A DNA stretch of 64,000 nt from an uncultured Lachnospiraceae bacterium. GTDB lineage: Bacteria; Bacillota; Clostridia; Lachnospirales; Lachnospiraceae. Location of the stretch: NCBI GenBank assembly GCA_910577045.1, contig CAJTLB010000003.1, forward strand, positions 191,009 to 255,008. The letters run 5' to 3'. The position numbers and the translations under genes were made by a program. Shown here piece after piece: positions 27,222-35,973 of this stretch (positions are counted from its first letter, which is position 1; every line of letters starts with the position of its first letter). The notes under the pieces are model-generated. The model was not told the origin of the DNA and did no database searches. It was given only the letters and a program-made list of their open reading frames with translations.

Positions 27222-27923
27222 ATGAACGAAAAAATTTTGATAGTGGATGATGAAAAAGAAATAGCAGATTTAATTGAGGTCTACCTCAAAAATGATGGTT
27301 ATACTGTATATAAATTCTATAATGGGATGGATGCCCTGAAGTGCATTTATGAAATAGAACTGGATTTGGCGATTATAGATGTAATGTTGCCCGATATAGA
27401 CGGTTTCCAGATTTGCCAGAAGATTAGGGAACAGTTTTACTATCCGGTTATAATACTTACAGCAAAAATAGAGGATAGGGATAAGATTATGGGACTGACA
27501 ATCGGTGCTGATGATTATATTACAAAACCGTTTAATCCATTAGAGGTAGCAGCGAGAGTAAAAACGCAGTTAAGGCGGTATGTAAGTTATAATAATCTTG
27601 CAGGAAGAAAAATGGAGGAGATAGAAGAGTATGATATTAGGGGACTGTTGATTAACAAACATACCCATAAATGTTTTTTGTATGGAAAGGAGTTACAATT
27701 AACCCCGATAGAGTTTTCGATTCTTTGGTATTTATGTAAGAATCAGGGAAAAGTAGTTCCATCAGAAGAATTATTTGAGGTGGTATGGGGTGAAAAATAT
27801 TTGAATAGCAATAATACAGTGATGGCGCATATAGGCCGTTTGCGGGAAAAGATGAGTGATTCGGCAAAAAAGGCAAAATTTATAGTAAATATATGGGGAG
27901 TTGGGTACACCATTGAAAAATAA
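27222..27923 (+). CDS. vanR: VanR-type response regulator of vanG-like cluster
   Basis: 233 residues, OmpR class. The receiver domain has the acid pocket DDEKE, phosphorylated Asp in AIIDVMLPDIDG (about residue 52), Thr in ILTAK and Lys in ITKPFNP; the C-terminal winged helix (about residues 135-230) has LTPIEFSILWYLCKNQGKVV and AHIGRLREKM. It would act with the adjacent kinase to switch on the ligase-racemase genes. The assignment to VanR rests on these neighbours. CAGGTG precedes the ATG. Its last bases overlap the kinase start. Confidence 0.85.
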   Translation: MNEKILIVDDEKEIADLIEVYLKNDGYTVYKFYNGMDALKCIYEIELDLAIIDVMLPDIDGFQICQKIREQFYYPVIILTAKIEDRDKIMGLTIGADDYITKPFNPLEVAARVKTQLRRYVSYNNLAGRKMEEIEEYDIRGLLINKHTHKCFLYGKELQLTPIEFSILWYLCKNQGKVVPSEELFEVVWGEKYLNSNNTVMAHIGRLREKMSDSAKKAKFIVNIWGVGYTIEK

Positions 27924-29040
27924 TATTTTAAATAAGGAATTTCAAACATTTTATACTAAAGTCTTTATACGTTTAACAGTCATGTTTTTCATGGCAGTTT
28001 TGTTGATTTATTTTCTGCGTTTTACGGTTTTACGAGGTCACTTTGCTGATTTCATAATTGATATTTTACAAAGTGCTTTTCGGATGGAGTATGATGCGGC
28101 ATATAGTTTATATTCTCAAGTATTTCGTAATCATATGGATATGATAATGATAGCAGCATTAGTGATAGCATTTCTTATTATATTTCGTATCTTTTTGAAG
28201 TGGTTTACAAAGTATTTTGATGAAATTGGAAGAGGAATGGACAGTTTGATAGAGGATGGTGCGGCAGAGGTATCTTTATCGCCTGAACTTTTGCCAATGG
28301 AGAGAAAATTAAACACAATAAAGCATATCATTGAAATACAAAGAAGAGATATGTCTGCGGCAGAACAGCAAAAAAATGACTTGATTATGTATCTTGCCCA
28401 TGACCTGAAAACGCCTCTTGCATCTGTTATTGGCTATCTAAGTTTATTGCGTGATGAAGAAAAAATATCAGATGAACTGAGGAAAAAATATCTTTCTGTT
28501 TCATTAGATAAAGCAGAGCGTTTGGAAGATTTGATCCATGAATTTTTTGAAATATCGAAATATAATCTAACAACAATAACACTTCAATATAGTAAAATAA
28601 ATTTAAGGCGTTTGCTTGAAATGCTTTTATATGAATTTCAGCCAATGCTGAATGAAAAGAATTTGAAGTGTAATCTTCATGTTCCAGAGGACATTATAAT
28701 GAGATGCGATGCAAACAGAATGCAGCGTGTATTTGACAATCTGTTAAGGAATGCTGTAATTTACAGTTTTAATGGTACGGATATTAATATTACAGTTGCT
28801 AGACAGGAAGAAAATGTAACGATTAGTTTCACAAATCATGGAGATACCATTCCAGTGGAAAAACTGGAACGGATATTTGAACAGTTTTACAGGCTTGATG
28901 CTTCACGAAGTACAAGCAGTGGAGGGGCAGGTCTAGGACTGGCTATTGCAAAACAGATTGTTGGGCTTCATCATGGTACTATTCATGCAAGAAGTCAGGA
29001 TGAAGTAATTGAGTTTGAAGTCGTAATGCCAGTTTCGTAA
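27913..29040 (+). CDS. vanS: VanS-type sensor histidine kinase
   Basis: About 375 residues. Two membrane segments (about 10-32 and 74-96) flank a short extracytoplasmic loop of about 40 residues; a HAMP-like linker follows. H-box YLAHDLKTPLASVIGYLSLL, N-box RVFDNLLRNAVIY and G-boxes (FEQFYRL, GGAGLGLAIAKQ) are intact. A TTG at 27901 directly abuts GGGGAG, so the TTG at 27913, 12 bases from that site, is the likelier start; both overlap vanR. The short loop is typical of VanS proteins of the vanB/vanG type. Signal sensed cannot be told. Confidence 0.82.
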   Translation: MKNNILNKEFQTFYTKVFIRLTVMFFMAVLLIYFLRFTVLRGHFADFIIDILQSAFRMEYDAAYSLYSQVFRNHMDMIMIAALVIAFLIIFRIFLKWFTKYFDEIGRGMDSLIEDGAAEVSLSPELLPMERKLNTIKHIIEIQRRDMSAAEQQKNDLIMYLAHDLKTPLASVIGYLSLLRDEEKISDELRKKYLSVSLDKAERLEDLIHEFFEISKYNLTTITLQYSKINLRRLLEMLLYEFQPMLNEKNLKCNLHVPEDIIMRCDANRMQRVFDNLLRNAVIYSFNGTDINITVARQEENVTISFTNHGDTIPVEKLERIFEQFYRLDASRSTSSGGAGLGLAIAKQIVGLHHGTIHARSQDEVIEFEVVMPVS

Positions 29041-29181
29041 GTAAATTGTAAGAAAGTTTATAGTAAATCAGTTGAATATTGTGTGTGTAAACAAACAAAC
29101 CACACTCTTGTTTTTGATACAATAACAGTACCAAACAAGGGTGTTTTGTTTTGCGCAAAAAATAGAGGAAGGAGCAGTTTT

Positions 29182-29357
29182 ATGTCAAGAAAAAGACTAA
29201 CATAGATATTTCCTTTTTTGCTTCCTCTCCGTAAGTGGCAAAGAAAAAAATTTTTTATTTCAAAATGTGGTTAGACGGGTACAGGTATGCACAAAAGAAA
29301 TCTGAAAAAACACTTCCTGTATGTCAATCAGTGTTAAATAGGTTATCGGCTTCCTGA
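29182..29357 (+). pseudogene. vanW: vanW N-terminal remnant
   Basis: A strong GAAGGAG site precedes ATG at 29182, which reads MSRKRLT, an in-frame stop TAG, then IFPFLLPLRKWQRKK; after a one-base shift it continues FYFKMWLDGYRYAQKKSEKTLP before a stop at 29355. Reading through the stop and shift gives the N-terminus of VanW (MxRKRLTxxFPFLLPLRxxQRK..FYxxMxxDGxxYAQ). The remaining 200 or so codons are deleted. In enterococcal vanG operons vanW lies directly before vanG, exactly as here, which supports the call. Confidence 0.75.
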
Positions 29358-29389
29358 TAACATAAAAATTATAGAAAGCGGTGTATAAG

Positions 29390-30457
29390 ATGAAAAAAAG
29401 GATAGCAGTTATTTTTGGCGGTTATTCAACAGAGTATGATGTATCGCTACAATCAGCATTTTCTGTTTTGCAGAATATCAATAGAAAACATTTTGAGATT
29501 GTACCAGTTGGTATTACCAGAGATGGGGAATGGTATCATTATACAGGAAAAATTGAAAATATCAGTAATAATTCATGGTTTGAAGACGAGGAAAATTTAT
29601 ATTCAATTATGGTTTCCCAAAGCCGCCTGGCACAAGGATTTAGAGAGTTTCATGGGGATAAGTGTAGGGAGATTCCAATTGATTTGGTATTTCCCATATT
29701 ACATGGCAAAAATGGGGAAGATGGCACTCTACAGGGATTATTTGAATTGGCAGGGATACCAGTTGTTGGATGCAATACGGTTTCATCGGCGATTTGTATG
29801 GACAAGGACAGGGCACATAAACTTGTCAGCCTTGCAGGAATCGCTGTTCCTAAATCGGTATCTTTCAGGCGTTTTGAAAAAGAAACAGCTTATAGGGAAA
29901 TAAAGAAAAATTTATGTTGCCCGCTGTTTGTAAAACCTGTCCACTCCGGATCATCTTTTGGCATCACAAGAATAAATGAAATGCAGCAGCTTGATGCAGC
30001 AGCAGAGTTTGCCTTTCAATACGATATGGAAGTTATTGCCGAGGAGGCCGTCAATGGATTTGAAGTCGGCTGTGCAATACTTGGCAATGATACTCTGACT
30101 GTTGGGAGAATTGATGAAATAGAATTATCAGGAAGTTTTTTTGATTATACAGAAAAGTATACATTGAAATCTTCAAAAATTTATATGCCTGCAAGGGTGG
30201 ACAGTGAAACAGAAAAAAGGATACAGGAAACTGCAAAGGTTATATATAGTGTTTTGGGATGTTCAGGTTATGCAAGGGTGGACATGTTCTATACACCGTC
30301 TGGTGAAATCGTATTTAATGAAGTAAATACAATTCCCGGATTTACTACCCATAGCCGATATCCCAACATGATGAAAGGTATTGGCTTATCTTTTACAGAA
30401 GTATTAGATAAGTTAATAAGCCTGTATGTAAAATGGGATGATAAAGAAGAACTGTAG
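29390..30457 (+). CDS. vanG: D-alanine--D-serine ligase, VanG type
   Basis: 355 residues with ATP-grasp fold. Near-identical phrases to enterococcal VanG are visible: RIAVIFGGYSTEYDVSLQSA, LHGKNGEDGTLQGLFELAGI, CMDKDRAHKLVSLAGI, KPVHSGSSFGI, and the omega-loop FFDYTEKYTLKSSKIYMPAR typical of D-Ala-D-Ser ligases rather than D-Ala-D-Lac ones. FNEVNTIPGFT holds the metal-binding Glu/Asn. It makes the D-Ala-D-Ser dipeptide that replaces D-Ala-D-Ala in peptidoglycan precursors and lowers vancomycin affinity. ATG at 29390 was chosen over GTG 29381 because it fits the family start. All key motifs are intact. Confidence 0.93.
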   Translation: MKKRIAVIFGGYSTEYDVSLQSAFSVLQNINRKHFEIVPVGITRDGEWYHYTGKIENISNNSWFEDEENLYSIMVSQSRLAQGFREFHGDKCREIPIDLVFPILHGKNGEDGTLQGLFELAGIPVVGCNTVSSAICMDKDRAHKLVSLAGIAVPKSVSFRRFEKETAYREIKKNLCCPLFVKPVHSGSSFGITRINEMQQLDAAAEFAFQYDMEVIAEEAVNGFEVGCAILGNDTLTVGRIDEIELSGSFFDYTEKYTLKSSKIYMPARVDSETEKRIQETAKVIYSVLGCSGYARVDMFYTPSGEIVFNEVNTIPGFTTHSRYPNMMKGIGLSFTEVLDKLISLYVKWDDKEEL

Positions 30458-30488
30458 AATATAAAGAAATTTTGTATAAGGAGTTATT

Positions 30489-30956
30489 ATGAATATCAGA
30501 AGAAGAATCATTGATTATTCAAGGGGGAATAATCTGCATCACTTTTGGCGTCTTTATAGGATTCAGAAAAAGGCAGGAAGAGATGGAATAGTGCATGATA
30601 TTTTAACTTTCCTACCTAGCAGATGTGCGCACCAGCATGGAGGGTATATTGGTCCAGATACAGTAATAAAGAATAATTTATCACTTCCACACGGACTACA
30701 TGGAGTTTTTATTTCACGATATGCACAGATAGGGGAAAATTGTTGTATTTATCAAAATGTAACAATCGGAGAAATAGACAGGAAAGCGCCTGTCATTGGT
30801 AATAATTGTTTGATTGGCGCAGGTGCTGTCATTATTGGGGATATCAGAATAGGAGATAATGTAAAAATCGGTGCAGGTGCGGTAGTAAATATAAATGTCC
30901 CAGACAATTATACCGTTGTTTCACAGCCGATGCGTATGATAGAAGGAGAAGGATAA
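30489..30956 (+). CDS. Left-handed beta-helix (hexapeptide) acyltransferase, CysE-like
   Basis: 155 residues. The C-terminal half has hexapeptide repeats (ISRYAQIGENCCIYQNVTIG, VIGNNCLIGAGAVIIGDIRI, KIGAGAVVNINVP) as in serine O-acetyltransferases, with the catalytic-type His in LSLPHGLHGVFI. It is shorter than CysE (about 250 residues) because the N-terminal helical domain is mostly missing, so an O-acetyltransferase for a sugar or other alcohol is equally possible. It sits between vanG and vanT, where vanXY is found in classical operons. It ends 1 base before the racemase start, so it is translated with the racemase. Role in the cluster is unknown. Confidence 0.8.
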   Translation: MNIRRRIIDYSRGNNLHHFWRLYRIQKKAGRDGIVHDILTFLPSRCAHQHGGYIGPDTVIKNNLSLPHGLHGVFISRYAQIGENCCIYQNVTIGEIDRKAPVIGNNCLIGAGAVIIGDIRIGDNVKIGAGAVVNINVPDNYTVVSQPMRMIEGEG

Positions 30957-30957
30957 A

Positions 30958-32103
30958 GTGGGAAGTATACAGGCAAAAACGGAGCGTTCATGGATTGAAC
31001 TGAATATAGAAAATCTGAAACATAACGTAAAAATATTAACGGAAGCAATGCCGTCTAAATGTGAATTAATGGCTGTTGTAAAAGCACAGGCATATGGGCA
31101 TGGGGCTTGCAAAATATCCACAATTCTTAATAAAATGGGAATTAAAGCATTTGCGGTTGCTACGATTGAAGAAGGCATACAACTTAGAAAAAATGGAATT
31201 CGTGGGGAAATCCTTATTCTTGGATATACCAATATAAAACGGGCACCTGATTTAGAAAAATTTGATTTAATACAGACCTTGATAGATCTTGAATATGCAA
31301 AAGCCTTAAACAGCCAAAATTTTGCCGTAAAGGTACACATTAAAATAGACACAGGTATGCATAGGCTTGGATTTTCCTGCAAAGAGGTCTTGGCGGTAAA
31401 AAAGGTCTTTGAGATGAAAAATCTAAAAATATGTGGTATATATACACATTTGTGCTGTACAGATAGTTTGATGCCAGATGATATTGCATTTACCAGAAAA
31501 CAGATTGATAATTTTTATTGTTTGATAGATGATTTGAAGGATGGCAAAGTAAATATTCCTAAAGTGCATATTCAAAGCAGTTACGGTTTATTAAACTATC
31601 CTGATCTTACTTGTAATTACATAAGAGTAGGAATAGTGTTATATGGAGTTTTAAGCTCTCCGAATGATGACACGAATTTAAAACTTGACCTGCGTCCTGT
31701 ACTTTCTTTAAAAAGCCGGGTGGTGTCGATACGGCAGGTCAATAAAGGTGACAGCGTTGGATATGGCAGGGATTTTGTAGCTGAACGTGATAGTAGAATT
31801 GCGATTATACCGATTGGATATGGTGACGGATTTCCAAGAAACCTTTCAAATGGAAACGGCAGGGTATTGGTAAACAGCCATATCGTGCCTATTGTCGGGC
31901 GCATTTGCATGGATCAGCTTTCTATAGACATAACAGATGTGCAAGGGGTGTCCACAGGTGATATTGCAACTCTTATAGGCTCGGAAGAATACGATGATTT
32001 ATCTGCTTCTGCTGTTGCATACCGTTCTGGCAGTATTAGTAACGAACTACTGTGCAGAATAGGGGCAAGGTTGCCTGTTATCACAAAATTAGATGTTATT
32101 TAA
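30958..32103 (+). CDS. vanT: PLP-dependent serine/alanine racemase, VanT catalytic domain without membrane domain
   Basis: 381 residues, GTG start with AAGGAGAAGG upstream. MAVVKAQAYGHG carries the PLP-lysine, and GRICMDQLSIDIT the catalytic region with the second-subunit residues. The protein closely follows the C-terminal domain of VanT: AFAVATIEEGIQLRKNGIRG, HIKIDTGMHRLGF, KVHIQSSYGLLNYP and VGIVLYGVLSSPNDD. VanT normally has about 10 N-terminal membrane helices for L-serine uptake; none are present here, so serine must come from the cytosol. It would make D-serine for VanG. It could also act as alanine racemase. Confidence 0.9.
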   Translation: MGSIQAKTERSWIELNIENLKHNVKILTEAMPSKCELMAVVKAQAYGHGACKISTILNKMGIKAFAVATIEEGIQLRKNGIRGEILILGYTNIKRAPDLEKFDLIQTLIDLEYAKALNSQNFAVKVHIKIDTGMHRLGFSCKEVLAVKKVFEMKNLKICGIYTHLCCTDSLMPDDIAFTRKQIDNFYCLIDDLKDGKVNIPKVHIQSSYGLLNYPDLTCNYIRVGIVLYGVLSSPNDDTNLKLDLRPVLSLKSRVVSIRQVNKGDSVGYGRDFVAERDSRIAIIPIGYGDGFPRNLSNGNGRVLVNSHIVPIVGRICMDQLSIDITDVQGVSTGDIATLIGSEEYDDLSASAVAYRSGSISNELLCRIGARLPVITKLDVI

Positions 32104-32297
32104 TTTCAAATGTAGCTTTTTCTGTGCTATATAAGTGAAGGTCAAAGAGGAATATTCTATCAATAGAAAGAAATAGTAGCCATGTAAATAAAGATCTTAA
32201 TAAAAGAATAGAGTTATTAGTACAAGATATAGAACAAATAGAGTATAAATTATATAATTGTATAGATACAATTAGAAATGGATTTTAAGTTGATATA
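32104..32297. other. Intergenic region after vanT
   Basis: No complete gene. One open stretch of about 45 codons without a start (ending DLNKRIELLVQDIEQIEYKL and a stop at 32288) resembles a coiled-coil protein tail and is probably a relic. Otherwise AT-rich sequence with nothing recognisable. Confidence 0.4.
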
Positions 32298-32326
32298 TAG
32301 ACAAGGCAAATATGGTATGTTATAAT
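32298..32326 (+). promoter_or_regulatory. Strong promoter before DUF5107 gene
   Basis: TAGACA (32298-32303) and TATAAT (32321-32326) with 17-base spacing. Transcription would start near 32333, giving a leader of about 180 bases before the DUF5107 ATG. Confidence 0.6.
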
Positions 32327-32348
32327 AGTAGCGTTAGTGATAAATAGA

Positions 32349-32441
32349 ATGTTATATTAAATGGTAAGCCTCTTTTTAGGGATTCCAATATAAGGCAGTG
32401 TTATGATTCTTGTTAGAGGCATAACGCTTTTTTATTGCTAA
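32349..32441 (+). promoter_or_regulatory. Structured leader with terminator: candidate attenuator or riboswitch
   Basis: The leader holds a 7-bp stem TTATATT/AATATAA enclosing a small internal helix. Next comes a terminator-like hairpin, AGTGTTATG/CATAACGCT (9 bp with one wobble), followed by six Ts. A segment GCCTCT (about 32368) is complementary to AGAGGC in the terminator loop (about 32421), so an alternative pairing could block the terminator. No known riboswitch class was recognised. It could alternatively be just the terminator of the van cluster. Confidence 0.5.
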
Positions 32442-32512
32442 CAGTTCCTTTCTATAGAAGGTAGGATGGTAAGTTTTTTTGTTGAGTTGATACAATAATT
32501 GAGGAGGAAACT

Positions 32513-35500
32513 ATGGACAATGTAAAGGCATGGGAAGAAAAGGTAATCATTCCAACTTATGAGGTTGGGGCAGCGGAAAAGAACCCTATTTTTTTAGAAA
32601 AACGCGTATATCAAGGAAGCAGCGGCAAGGTATATCCCTATCCTACTATTGAAAAGATTAGTGATGTAAAAGTGGATAAGGAATATAATGCAGTATGGTT
32701 AGAGAATGAATATTTAAAAGTAATGGTGTTGCCAGAATTAGGCGGCAGGATCCAACGTGCATATGATAAAACAAATGGATATGATTTTGTCTATTATAAC
32801 CGGGTGATAAAGCCAGCATTAGTAGGCTTGACTGGGCCATGGATTTCTGGCGGAATTGAATTTAACTGGCCGCAGCATCATAGGCCAACTACATTTTTAC
32901 CAGTAGACTATATAATAGAAGAATATCCAGATGGAAGTAAGGCAGTATTATTGCATGATGTCGATCAGATGTATGGGACAAAGGGGTTAATGAAGATTAC
33001 GCTGTATCCGGGGAAGGCTTATATTGAGATTACAGGGCAGCTCTATAATAGGACATCTATGCCACAGACATTTTTATGGTGGGCAAACCCGGCAGTCCCA
33101 GTAAATAATAATACACAATCTATTTTCCCGCCAGATGTACATGCCGTAATGGATCATGGGAAAAGGGATGTTTCCCGTTTTCCAATTGCTACTGGTATTT
33201 ATTATAAAAAAGATTATAGTGAAGGCGTAGATATTTCACGTTATAAAAATATTCCTGTGCCAACTTCTTATATGGCTGAGAAATCAAAGTATGATTTTGT
33301 AGGTGGGTATGACTATGGCAGGGAGGCAGGGATTTTACATGTAGCTGATCACCATATTTCTCCGGGGAAGAAACAGTGGACTTGGGGCTGTGGTGATTTT
33401 GGAAAGGCATGGGATAGGAATTTAACGGATGAAGATGGGCCTTATGTAGAATTAATGACAGGGGTTTATACAGACAACCAGCCTGATTTTACATGGCTAA
33501 AGCCTTTTGAAGAAAAGATATTCCAACAATATTTTATGCCTTATAAGGCGGTTGGGCAGGTGAAAAATGCCACTACAAAAGCAGCTATCCATTTTTCTTA
33601 TAAAGAAGAAACAGCTACTATTATTGTGTATGCAACAAGCGTGTATGAAACAGCCAATATTGTACTGACAGCAGCAGGCCAGAAAGTGCTGGATAAAATA
33701 GTAAAGATATCCCCTGTTGATATTTATAAAGATTCTATTTCTATAAAAGGGATGAAAGAGGAGGATTTCCATCTTGCTGTTTATGCAGATAAGGAATGTT
33801 TGGTAGAGTACCAGCCAGAGGCACCAGAAATTCCTAAAATGCCTAACCCCGCAAAGGCAGCAAAAGAGCCAGAAGAGATTTTAACAAATGAGGAGTTATA
33901 TTTTACAGGGCAACATATAGAGCAATACCGACATGCGACATATTTGCCAGATCCTTATTATTTAGAAGGGTTAAAGCGTGATCCGGGGGATGTCCGCATG
34001 AATAATGCCTATGGGCTTCTTTTAATGCGCAGGGGGAGGTTTTCTGACGCAGAAAAGTATTTTAGGAAGGCATTAGAGCGTTTAATTGAAAGGAACCCAA
34101 ATCCTTATAATAGTGAGTCTTATTATTTGTTAGGGTTAGTACTTTTCTACCAAGGGAAATTAAAGGAAGCATATAATTCATTTTATAAGGCGACTTGGAG
34201 TAATGAGCAACAGGAGATGTCCTTTTATTATTTAGCGGCTATTGATGCAAAGGAAGGGAAATATAAAAGTGCTTATGAACATATAGAAAAAGCATTAGTA
34301 AAAAATAGCCATAATATTAAGGCGAGAGGCCTAAAGGCATATTTGCTCCGTAAATTAGGAAAGCTAATACAGGCAGAAAGCTGGGTTGTAGAAAACCTAA
34401 CTTTAGATCCATTTGATTTTGTTTCTGGTAATGAACAGATAAAGTTAAGCAATAGCCTAGATAACAAGTTAAAAGAGATGCAAGGTAAGAAGATGCGGGA
34501 TTTCCATGAAAATTATTTAATGGCGGCTAGGGATTATGCAGAATTTGGCGCATATAAGGAAGCAGTAGAGATGCTTTATAAATATATAGAAGATAATCCT
34601 AAGCATTATCCAATGTTATATTATTATCAGGCATATTATATGGATTGTATGGGACAGGAAAAAGAAGCAAAAGAGCTTTTGGCACAGGCAGAACAGGCAG
34701 ATCCTAGCTATTGTTTCCCAAATAAACTAGAGGATATTATAGTACTTCAATTTGCAGTAGAAAAGGGGTGCCAAGTAAAAGCAACTTATTATTTGGGCAA
34801 TTTATTTTATGATAAGTTACAATGGGAAGAGGCAGTGGCGCTTTGGGAGGAATCGGTAAAAGCAGAACCAAATTTCCCAACTGCATGGAGGAATTTAGCT
34901 TTAGCATATTATAATAAAAAGAAAGATGCGGAAAAAGCAAAGAAAGCAATGGAAAAAGCCTTTGCACTGGATAATACAGATGTACGTGTTTTTTTGGAAT
35001 TGGATCAATTATATAAGAAATTAGGCTGGAGTGCTGGGCAGAGGCTGCAAAATTATAAGGAGCATAAGGAATTTATTGAAGATCGGGATGATCTTTATAT
35101 AGAATATATTACTTTAGTAAATTTATCTGGTAATTATAAAGAAGCTTATCAAAATATTATGGGGCACCAGTTCCATCCATGGGAGGGCGGAGAAGGTAAA
35201 GTTACTACACAATATACACTTGCACTTTTAGGAATGGCAAAAGAAGCTTTATTAAAAGAAGAGTGGATAGAAGCAGAAAAACTTTTAAGGGAAGCATTAG
35301 TTTATCCTGAAAATTTAGGGGAAGGTAAACTGGAAGGGACAAAGGATAACCATATTTATTATTATTTAGGGATAGCACTAGAAGCACAAGGAAAAAATAA
35401 GGAAGCGAAGGCTTGTTTTGAAACAGCAACAATTGGTACAGATGAACCAGCAGGTGTTATGTATTATAATGACCAGCCAGCAGATATGATTTTATACCAG

Positions 35501-35818
35501 GGATTGGCATATAAAAAGCTTGGGAAGGAAAAGGAGGCAAAATCTAGGTTTTACCGTTTAATTGATTATGGGGAAAGACATTTAGACGATCAGGTAAAAG
35601 TCGAGTATTTTGCAGTATCTTTGCCAGATTTCCTAATCTTTAATGAAGATTATACAGCAAAAAACAAAGCACATTGCTATTATGTAATGGCGTTAGGGTA
35701 TATAGGGCTGGAAGAAAAAGAGAAGGCAGATAAGTTTTTAAAACAAACTGTTTCTATAGAGCCGTCCCATAGTATGGCACAACTATATGTAAATAGCCAA
35801 ATAATATGGAATAATTAA
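32513..35818 (+). CDS. DUF5107 domain protein with C-terminal TPR repeats
   Basis: 1101 residues, no signal peptide. Residues 1-440 form the DUF5107 domain, a beta-sandwich/glycoside-processing-like fold with marker phrases VMVLPELGGRIQRAYDKTNG, YDFVYYNRVIKPALVGLTGP and WISGGIEFNWPQHHRPTTF. Residues 480-1100 are tetratricopeptide repeats (for example GLLLMRRGRFSDAEKYFRKA, YYLGLVLFYQGKLKEAYNSF). GAGGAGG lies before the ATG. The family is common in gut Firmicutes glycan regions; its exact reaction is not known to me. It stands alone after a regulated leader. Most likely a cytoplasmic glycan-related enzyme with a protein-binding platform. Confidence 0.85.
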   Translation: MDNVKAWEEKVIIPTYEVGAAEKNPIFLEKRVYQGSSGKVYPYPTIEKISDVKVDKEYNAVWLENEYLKVMVLPELGGRIQRAYDKTNGYDFVYYNRVIKPALVGLTGPWISGGIEFNWPQHHRPTTFLPVDYIIEEYPDGSKAVLLHDVDQMYGTKGLMKITLYPGKAYIEITGQLYNRTSMPQTFLWWANPAVPVNNNTQSIFPPDVHAVMDHGKRDVSRFPIATGIYYKKDYSEGVDISRYKNIPVPTSYMAEKSKYDFVGGYDYGREAGILHVADHHISPGKKQWTWGCGDFGKAWDRNLTDEDGPYVELMTGVYTDNQPDFTWLKPFEEKIFQQYFMPYKAVGQVKNATTKAAIHFSYKEETATIIVYATSVYETANIVLTAAGQKVLDKIVKISPVDIYKDSISIKGMKEEDFHLAVYADKECLVEYQPEAPEIPKMPNPAKAAKEPEEILTNEELYFTGQHIEQYRHATYLPDPYYLEGLKRDPGDVRMNNAYGLLLMRRGRFSDAEKYFRKALERLIERNPNPYNSESYYLLGLVLFYQGKLKEAYNSFYKATWSNEQQEMSFYYLAAIDAKEGKYKSAYEHIEKALVKNSHNIKARGLKAYLLRKLGKLIQAESWVVENLTLDPFDFVSGNEQIKLSNSLDNKLKEMQGKKMRDFHENYLMAARDYAEFGAYKEAVEMLYKYIEDNPKHYPMLYYYQAYYMDCMGQEKEAKELLAQAEQADPSYCFPNKLEDIIVLQFAVEKGCQVKATYYLGNLFYDKLQWEEAVALWEESVKAEPNFPTAWRNLALAYYNKKKDAEKAKKAMEKAFALDNTDVRVFLELDQLYKKLGWSAGQRLQNYKEHKEFIEDRDDLYIEYITLVNLSGNYKEAYQNIMGHQFHPWEGGEGKVTTQYTLALLGMAKEALLKEEWIEAEKLLREALVYPENLGEGKLEGTKDNHIYYYLGIALEAQGKNKEAKACFETATIGTDEPAGVMYYNDQPADMILYQGLAYKKLGKEKEAKSRFYRLIDYGERHLDDQVKVEYFAVSLPDFLIFNEDYTAKNKAHCYYVMALGYIGLEEKEKADKFLKQTVSIEPSHSMAQLYVNSQIIWNN

Positions 35819-35862
35819 ACGATTAGAAAAACCAAGTTATATAAGAATATGGGATATTTTTT

Positions 35863-35884
35863 AGGCGGGAATAAAATCCCGCCT
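35863..35884 (+). terminator. Terminator after DUF5107 gene
   Basis: Stem AGGCGGGA/TCCCGCCT (8 bp) with a 6-base loop ATAAAA, then TATTCT. The T tract is short. Confidence 0.55.
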
Positions 35885-35891
35885 TATTCTA

Positions 35892-35940
35892 TTGACAAAA
35901 TACTATATTAGTGCTATAGTTAATTACATAAGTAATGAAC
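35892..35940 (+). promoter_or_regulatory. Promoter and inverted-repeat operator of GntR-ABC operon
   Basis: TTGACA (35892-35897) and TATAGT (35915-35920), spacing 17, form a near-consensus promoter. Overlapping its -10 and start region is GTTAATTAC-ATAA-GTAATGAAC (35919-35940), a 9-4-9 inverted repeat with one mismatch. Its position is that of a repressor site, most simply for the GntR protein encoded 33 bases further on. Confidence 0.65.
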
Positions 35941-35973
35941 CAATACACAAAGGATATAGAAGGGAGTGAGTAA

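Noticed and set aside
27222..32103. Complete vancomycin resistance operon
   Set aside because: No vanXY, vanX or vanY is present and vanW is dead, so resistance cannot be claimed from this sequence.
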